From assembly GCA_017881985.1 (NCBI GenBank), contig JADGQH010000135.1:1-8552 (forward strand): a stretch of DNA of 8,552 bases, written 5' to 3'. Positions 4,956 to 8,552 of this stretch are shown here, one piece after another; within the stretch, counting starts at the first letter, position 1; the number at the start of each line of letters is the position of its first letter. The translations under genes and the position numbers were made by a program. The stretch is from Chloroflexota bacterium. GTDB taxonomy: Bacteria; Chloroflexota; Limnocylindria; Limnocylindrales; CSP1-4. The notes under the pieces were generated by a model, which saw only the letters and a list, made by a program, of their open reading frames with translations, searched no databases and was not told the DNA's origin.

Positions 4956-7900
4956 TCAGTCGGCTGGCGCGACGGCGGCTGCCGCCCGCTTCGCTGGGCG
5001 CGGTGCAGACCTCGCGCCCCGCGACCCACTCCTGGGCGCCGCGTGTCCGCGCCCCAGCTCGTCGGCGAACGTCACGTCGGAGAGCGGCACCAGCGGCTCG
5101 CCCCGGAGCACGCGGGCGAGGTACTCGCCCGTGGCGGAACCCGGGATCCTGGCGATGGCCTCGGGCGTTCCCTCCGCGATCACGAGCCCTCCCCGGGTGC
5201 CACCCTCCGGCCCGAGGTCGATCACCCAGTCGGCCGTCTTAATGACGTCGAGGTTGTGCTCGATCACGAGCACCGTGTTGCCCGCGTCGACGAGCCGGTG
5301 GAGCACCTGGAGCAGCTTCTCGACGTCGGCGAAGTGGAGGCCCGTGGTAGGTTCATCGAGGACGTAAAGCGTCTTGCCGGTTGCCCGACGGCTGAGCTCG
5401 GAGGCGAGCTTGACGCGCTGTGCCTCGCCACCGGAGAGCGTCGTGGCCGGCTGCCCGAGATGGACGTAGCCCAGCCCGACCTCGACGAGCGTGCGGAGCT
5501 TCGCGGCGATCTTCGGGACGGCGCTGAACACCTCGGATCCCTCGGCGATCGTCATCTCCAGGACGTCGGCGATCGAGTGGCCCTTGTAGTGGATCTCCAG
5601 CGCCTCACGGTTGTAGCGCTTGCCCTTGCAGACCTCGCACGGAACGTAGACGTCCGGCAGGAACTGCATCTCGATCTTCAGGATGCCGTCGCCTTTGCAG
5701 TTCTCGCAGCGCCCGCCCTTGACGTTGAAGCTGAAGCGCCCCGGTCCGTAGCCGCGCACCCGCGACTCCGGCACGCCCGCGTAGAGCTCGCGGATCGGCG
5801 TGAACAGGCCCGTATACGTGGCTGGGTTGGAGCGCGGCGTCCGCCCGATCGGGCTCTGGTCGATCTCGATGATCTTGTCGACGAGGTGCGCGCCCTCGAG
5901 GCCGTCGTGGGCGCCGGGCGCCTCGCGACTCCCGTTGAGCTCGCGGGCAAGGGCTCGGTAGAGGATCTCGGTCACGAGCGTGCTCTTGCCCGAGCCCGAG
6001 ACGCCGGTGACCGCGACGAACCGCCCCAAGGGGAACGCGACGTCGATCCCCCGCAGGTTGTGCTCACGGGCGCCGGTCACGACGATCGACGTTCCCGAAC
6101 CCGGGCGCCGGACCGCGGGAATCGGCACCGCCCGCTCGCCGCGCAGGAACGCCCCGGTGATCGAGCGCGGCTCACCAAGGAGCGCCTCCAGCGGACCGGA
6201 CGCGATCACCTCGCCGCCGTGCTCCCCCGCCCCGGGGCCGATGTCGACGACCCAGTCGGCCGTCCGGATCGTCTCCTCGTCGTGCTCCACGACGAGCACC
6301 GTGTTGCCCAGGTCGCGCAGGCGGGTGAGCGTCGCGATCAGCTTCGCGTTGTCCCGCTGGTGGAGGCCGATCGACGGCTCGTCGAGGATGTAGAGGACGC
6401 CGACGAGCGAGCTGCCGATCTGCGTCGCGAGCCGGATCCGCTGGGCCTCGCCGCCGGACAGCGTGCTGGAGGTTCGGTCGATCGTGAGGTAGTCGAGGCC
6501 GACGTCGGCCAGGAACCCGAGGCGCGCCCCGATCTCCTTGAGGACCATCCGGGCGATCGCACGCTCGCGGTCCGTGATCCGCTCGGGGAGCGCCGCCACC
6601 CAGGCAAGCGAGTCCGTGACGGTCAGCGTCGAGATCTCCCAGATGCTCCGACCCTGGATCGTGACGCCGAGTGCCTCCGGGCGGAGCCGCTTGCCGCGAC
6701 AGGTCGGGCACGGCCGGGCAACCATGTATCGCTCGAGCTCGGTCTTGATGTACTCGGAATCCGTCTCGCGGAACCGTCGCTCGAGGTTCGTGATGAGGCC
6801 CTCGAACGTGGCGGTGTAGGTGTTCTCGCCGCGCTCGTGGCGGTACGCGATGACGACCTTCTCCTCCTTGGCCGAGTTGAGGATGTGGTCGACCGCCTCG
6901 GGCGGGAGGTCGCGGACGGGCAGCCGGATGTCCCAGCCGTGCGCGTCGAAGATCGCCTCGAGGATCTTCATCCGCCAGGACGCGTCGGTCGGCATCCGCG
7001 ACCACGGCACAAGCGCCCCGTCCGCGACGCTCCGGTCACGGTCCGGGATCACGAGGTCCGGGTCGATCACGAGCTGGGTCCCGATCCCGGTGCACGTCGG
7101 GCACGCCCCGTGCGGCGAGTTGAACGAGAACGAGCGCGGCTCCAGCTCGTCGATCGTCGTGCCGTCGTACGGGCACGAGTATCGCTCGCTGTAGCGATGC
7201 TCCTCGAAGGCGGGCGCTTCGCCGTCCCGGGACGCCGGCGCGATCACGACCACGCCCTCGCCGAGCCGGAGGGCGGTCTCGATCGAATCGGCGAGTCGGG
7301 CGGCGTCCGGTGGCGCCTCGCCGGGGGCCTCGGGGCGTCGCACGACGAAACGGTCCACGACGACCTCGATCGTGTGGCGCTTGTACTTGTCGAGGCTCTT
7401 GACCTCCGCGAGGTCCAGCTGCTCGCCGTCCACACGGACTCGGACGAAGCCCTGCTTGCGGGCGGCCTCGAAGACGCGGTCGCCCTCGGTCTTGCGATCC
7501 TTGATGAGCGGCCCGAGCACGAGGAGCCGGCTCCCCTCGGGCAGCGCGTAGACCTGGTCGACCATCTGCTGGACCGTCTGGCGCTCGATCTCCCGGCCGC
7601 AGACCGGGCAGTGCGGGTGCCCGATCCGCGCGAACAGAAGCCGCAGATGGTCGTAGATCTCGGTCACCGTGCCAACCGTCGATCGCGGGTTCCGGCTGGC
7701 ACCCTTCTGGTCGATGGAGATCGCCGGTGAGAGGCCGTCGATCTGGTCGACGTCCGGCTTCTCCATCTGGCCCAGAAACTGACGCGCGTACGCTGAGAGG
7801 CTTTCGACGTAGCGACGCTGGCCCTCGGCGTAGATCGTGTCGAAGGCGAGGCTGCTCTTGCCGGACCCGGACAGGCCGGTGACGACGACCAGCCGATCCC

Positions 7901-7973
7901 GCGGGATGCTGACCGTGATGTTCTTCAGGTTGTGCTCGCGGGCACCGCGAACGACGAGCTGGTCGGACGGCAT
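4956..7973 (-). CDS. uvrA: UvrA, excinuclease ABC subunit A
   Basis: This 1005-residue ATPase finds bulky DNA lesions and loads UvrB in nucleotide excision repair. Two ABC modules are complete. Module 1 has Walker A GLSGSGKSS (33-41), signature LSGGEAQRIRLA (about 504-515) and Walker B LYILDEPSIGLH. Module 2 has Walker A GVSGSGKST (about 656-664), signature LSGGEAQRVKLA (about 845-856) and Walker B LYVLDEPTTGLH. The C-terminal zinc module CENC (about 755-758) with CEVC (about 778-781) is intact. The N-terminal zinc site reads CPYD (about 267-270) and CPTC (about 291-294), so one cysteine of the usual CxxC pair is Asp. A further CPVC lies at about 122-125. The last 40 or so residues are a basic Ala/Arg-rich tail longer than in many relatives. 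The ATG at 7973 lacks a clear ribosome site, and a TANNNT-type -10 lies close upstream. uvrA is usually SOS-controlled. Confidence 0.99.
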   Translation of the reverse strand: MPSDQLVVRGAREHNLKNITVSIPRDRLVVVTGLSGSGKSSLAFDTIYAEGQRRYVESLSAYARQFLGQMEKPDVDQIDGLSPAISIDQKGASRNPRSTVGTVTEIYDHLRLLFARIGHPHCPVCGREIERQTVQQMVDQVYALPEGSRLLVLGPLIKDRKTEGDRVFEAARKQGFVRVRVDGEQLDLAEVKSLDKYKRHTIEVVVDRFVVRRPEAPGEAPPDAARLADSIETALRLGEGVVVIAPASRDGEAPAFEEHRYSERYSCPYDGTTIDELEPRSFSFNSPHGACPTCTGIGTQLVIDPDLVIPDRDRSVADGALVPWSRMPTDASWRMKILEAIFDAHGWDIRLPVRDLPPEAVDHILNSAKEEKVVIAYRHERGENTYTATFEGLITNLERRFRETDSEYIKTELERYMVARPCPTCRGKRLRPEALGVTIQGRSIWEISTLTVTDSLAWVAALPERITDRERAIARMVLKEIGARLGFLADVGLDYLTIDRTSSTLSGGEAQRIRLATQIGSSLVGVLYILDEPSIGLHQRDNAKLIATLTRLRDLGNTVLVVEHDEETIRTADWVVDIGPGAGEHGGEVIASGPLEALLGEPRSITGAFLRGERAVPIPAVRRPGSGTSIVVTGAREHNLRGIDVAFPLGRFVAVTGVSGSGKSTLVTEILYRALARELNGSREAPGAHDGLEGAHLVDKIIEIDQSPIGRTPRSNPATYTGLFTPIRELYAGVPESRVRGYGPGRFSFNVKGGRCENCKGDGILKIEMQFLPDVYVPCEVCKGKRYNREALEIHYKGHSIADVLEMTIAEGSEVFSAVPKIAAKLRTLVEVGLGYVHLGQPATTLSGGEAQRVKLASELSRRATGKTLYVLDEPTTGLHFADVEKLLQVLHRLVDAGNTVLVIEHNLDVIKTADWVIDLGPEGGTRGGLVIAEGTPEAIARIPGSATGEYLARVLRGEPLVPLSDVTFADELGRGHAAPRSGSRGARSAPRPAKRAAAAVAPAD

Positions 7974-7982
7974 TGCGCGTTC

Positions 7983-7988
7983 AGTGTA
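7983..7988 (-). promoter_or_regulatory. Candidate -10 element of a near-leaderless uvrA promoter
   Basis: On the minus strand TACACT fits the TANNNT form of a -10 box and ends 9 bases before the ATG at 7973. Transcription would then begin within about 1-4 bases of the start codon, which fits the lack of a Shine-Dalgarno site. The -35 hexamer at the expected place (TGTGCG, 8011-8006) is poor. This is inference from spacing. Confidence 0.35.
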
Positions 7989-8006
7989 CCCGGTTCGGTC
8001 GCTACC

Positions 8007-8018
8007 GCACAGGCGTTC
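8007..8018. promoter_or_regulatory. Weak SOS-box-like dyad upstream of uvrA
   Basis: On the minus strand GAACGCCTGTGC resembles the Gram-positive LexA form GAAC-N4-GTTC with one mismatch in the second half-site. It overlaps the -35 position of the proposed uvrA promoter, where a repressor would act. One degenerate match is weak evidence, and Chloroflexota LexA motifs may differ. Confidence 0.25.
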
Positions 8019-8069
8019 TATTCTTGTCGTCGAGACTCGGCGCAGCTCCTCCCGCTGTCGCGCCCGGCG

Positions 8070-8552
8070 TCAGGGCCGGCGTGGCGGGCCGGCCTGGACG
8101 CGACCGAGCAACTGCTCGAACGAGCCGCGGAGCGGCGACAGGCTCTCCAGCCACCACGAGGCGCCGGCGTCCTCGTATCTCGCGACCAGGTCCACATCCG
8201 CGGGCCCCGAGAACGCGAAGAGGGCGACGTCCACGGGATCATCCGCGCGACCGAGCGCGGCGCGCTCCGTGTGCAGCCGCTCCACCATCTCGCCGAAGGC
8301 GTCCGGTCCCAGCTCCATGCTCGATCCGTCCTCCGAGACCGCGATCGCGATCCAACCGTCCCACCCCGCCGCACGTCGCAGCGCGCCCGCCTTCATCCCG
8401 CCGACCCAGATCGGCGGGCGAGGCTGCTGGACGGGGCGCGGTCCGACCGATGCGCCGGTCATGGTGAAGGCCGCCCCCTCGCGGGAGACCGTTTGGCCCC
8501 GGAGCAGCTGGTCGATGATCTCCGCGGCCTCGTCGAGCCGGCCGATCCGGGC
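8070..8552 (-). CDS. Luciferase-like monooxygenase family protein (partial, 5' end beyond window)
   Basis: The frame is open from the right edge to TGA at 8072-8070, giving the last 160 residues. PPIWVGG (about residues 47-53 of the visible part), followed by ALRRAAGWDGWI, is typical of the C-terminal half of the TIM-barrel luciferase-like monooxygenases, which use F420 or FMN. The ending ASWWLESLSPLRG also fits actinobacterial and Chloroflexota members annotated as LLM-class oxidoreductases. The N-terminal barrel with the cofactor and substrate determinants lies outside the window, so neither substrate nor cofactor can be assigned. In-frame ATG at 8462 is internal: good family sequence (EAAEIIDQLLRGQ) continues upstream to the edge. 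The stop is 96 bases before uvrA, so the genes are co-directional but probably separately started. Confidence 0.92.
   Translation of the reverse strand, partial: ARIGRLDEAAEIIDQLLRGQTVSREGAAFTMTGASVGPRPVQQPRPPIWVGGMKAGALRRAAGWDGWIAIAVSEDGSSMELGPDAFGEMVERLHTERAALGRADDPVDVALFAFSGPADVDLVARYEDAGASWWLESLSPLRGSFEQLLGRVQAGPPRRP
8074..8094 (-). other. 7-bp GC hairpin at the 3' end of the monooxygenase gene
   Basis: GGCCGGC (8074-8080) pairs perfectly with GCCGGCC (8088-8094) over a 7-nt loop, ending one base before the stop codon. There is no T-tract after it on the minus strand. It may stabilise the 3' end or help terminate before uvrA, but it also codes for the last residues, so it may be incidental. 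Confidence 0.35.

Noticed and set aside
2584..5367. A 927-codon plus-strand open frame.
   Set aside because: It runs antisense across the kinase, both small genes, the structured gap and the end of uvrA. Its composition is extreme and no motif is seen.
5043..7730. An 895-codon plus-strand open frame opposite uvrA.
   Set aside because: It is the antisense of a fully conserved uvrA. Its protein is Arg/Asp/Val-rich without any domain, as expected when a GC-rich gene leaves few stops on the other strand.
7973..8467. A 164-codon plus-strand frame diverging from uvrA.
   Set aside because: It is antisense to the luciferase-like monooxygenase C-terminus. Its protein is Arg/Pro-rich with no recognisable feature.

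Overview
This is a GC-rich chromosomal stretch (my estimate is about 70 % G+C). Every gene I can support is on the minus strand, so transcription runs from the right edge to the left edge. The gene families point to a high-GC free-living bacterium. The histidine kinase H-box region, the NarL-type partner, the ferredoxin-GltD fusion and the luciferase-like monooxygenase together suggest Chloroflexota (Limnocylindria-like) first and Actinomycetota second. This is inferred from recalled family resemblance, not from a search.

Layout in transcription order. (1) 8552-8070: the C-terminal part of a luciferase-like (probably F420- or flavin-dependent) monooxygenase, cut by the right edge. (2) 7973-4956: complete uvrA, the damage-recognition ATPase of nucleotide excision repair. 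It has a possible near-leaderless promoter and a weak SOS-like dyad just upstream. (3) 4955-4828: a 128-bp gap unusually rich in structure, with an 11-bp perfect inverted repeat, an imperfect 24/23-bp tandem repeat and a small hairpin. (4) 4827-4408: a 139-residue protein resembling the DUF6941 family. (5) 4399-4046: an unrecognised 117-residue protein. (6) 3951-2425 and 2425-1763: a membrane-anchored GAF-containing histidine kinase and a NarL/LuxR response regulator, overlapping by one base (TGATG). (7) 1762-1555: a 208-bp gap with a weak hairpin. (8) 1554-1: a ferredoxin-GltD fusion oxidoreductase, cut by the left edge.

Genes 4 to 6 are closely packed and may be one transcription unit, in which case the two small proteins could be accessory to the two-component system. 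That link rests only on spacing. uvrA, the monooxygenase and the Fe-S oxidoreductase look like independent housekeeping or metabolic genes. I see no rRNA, tRNA, CRISPR array, insertion sequence, integrase or phage gene. No gene-free stretch exceeds 300 bases. The long plus-strand open frames are GC-driven shadows. No clear new biological system is present. The most distinctive items are the structured gap after uvrA, the small-protein/two-component cluster, the Pro/Ala-rich tail of the kinase and a recurrent GGCATGCC palindrome found at two start codons.
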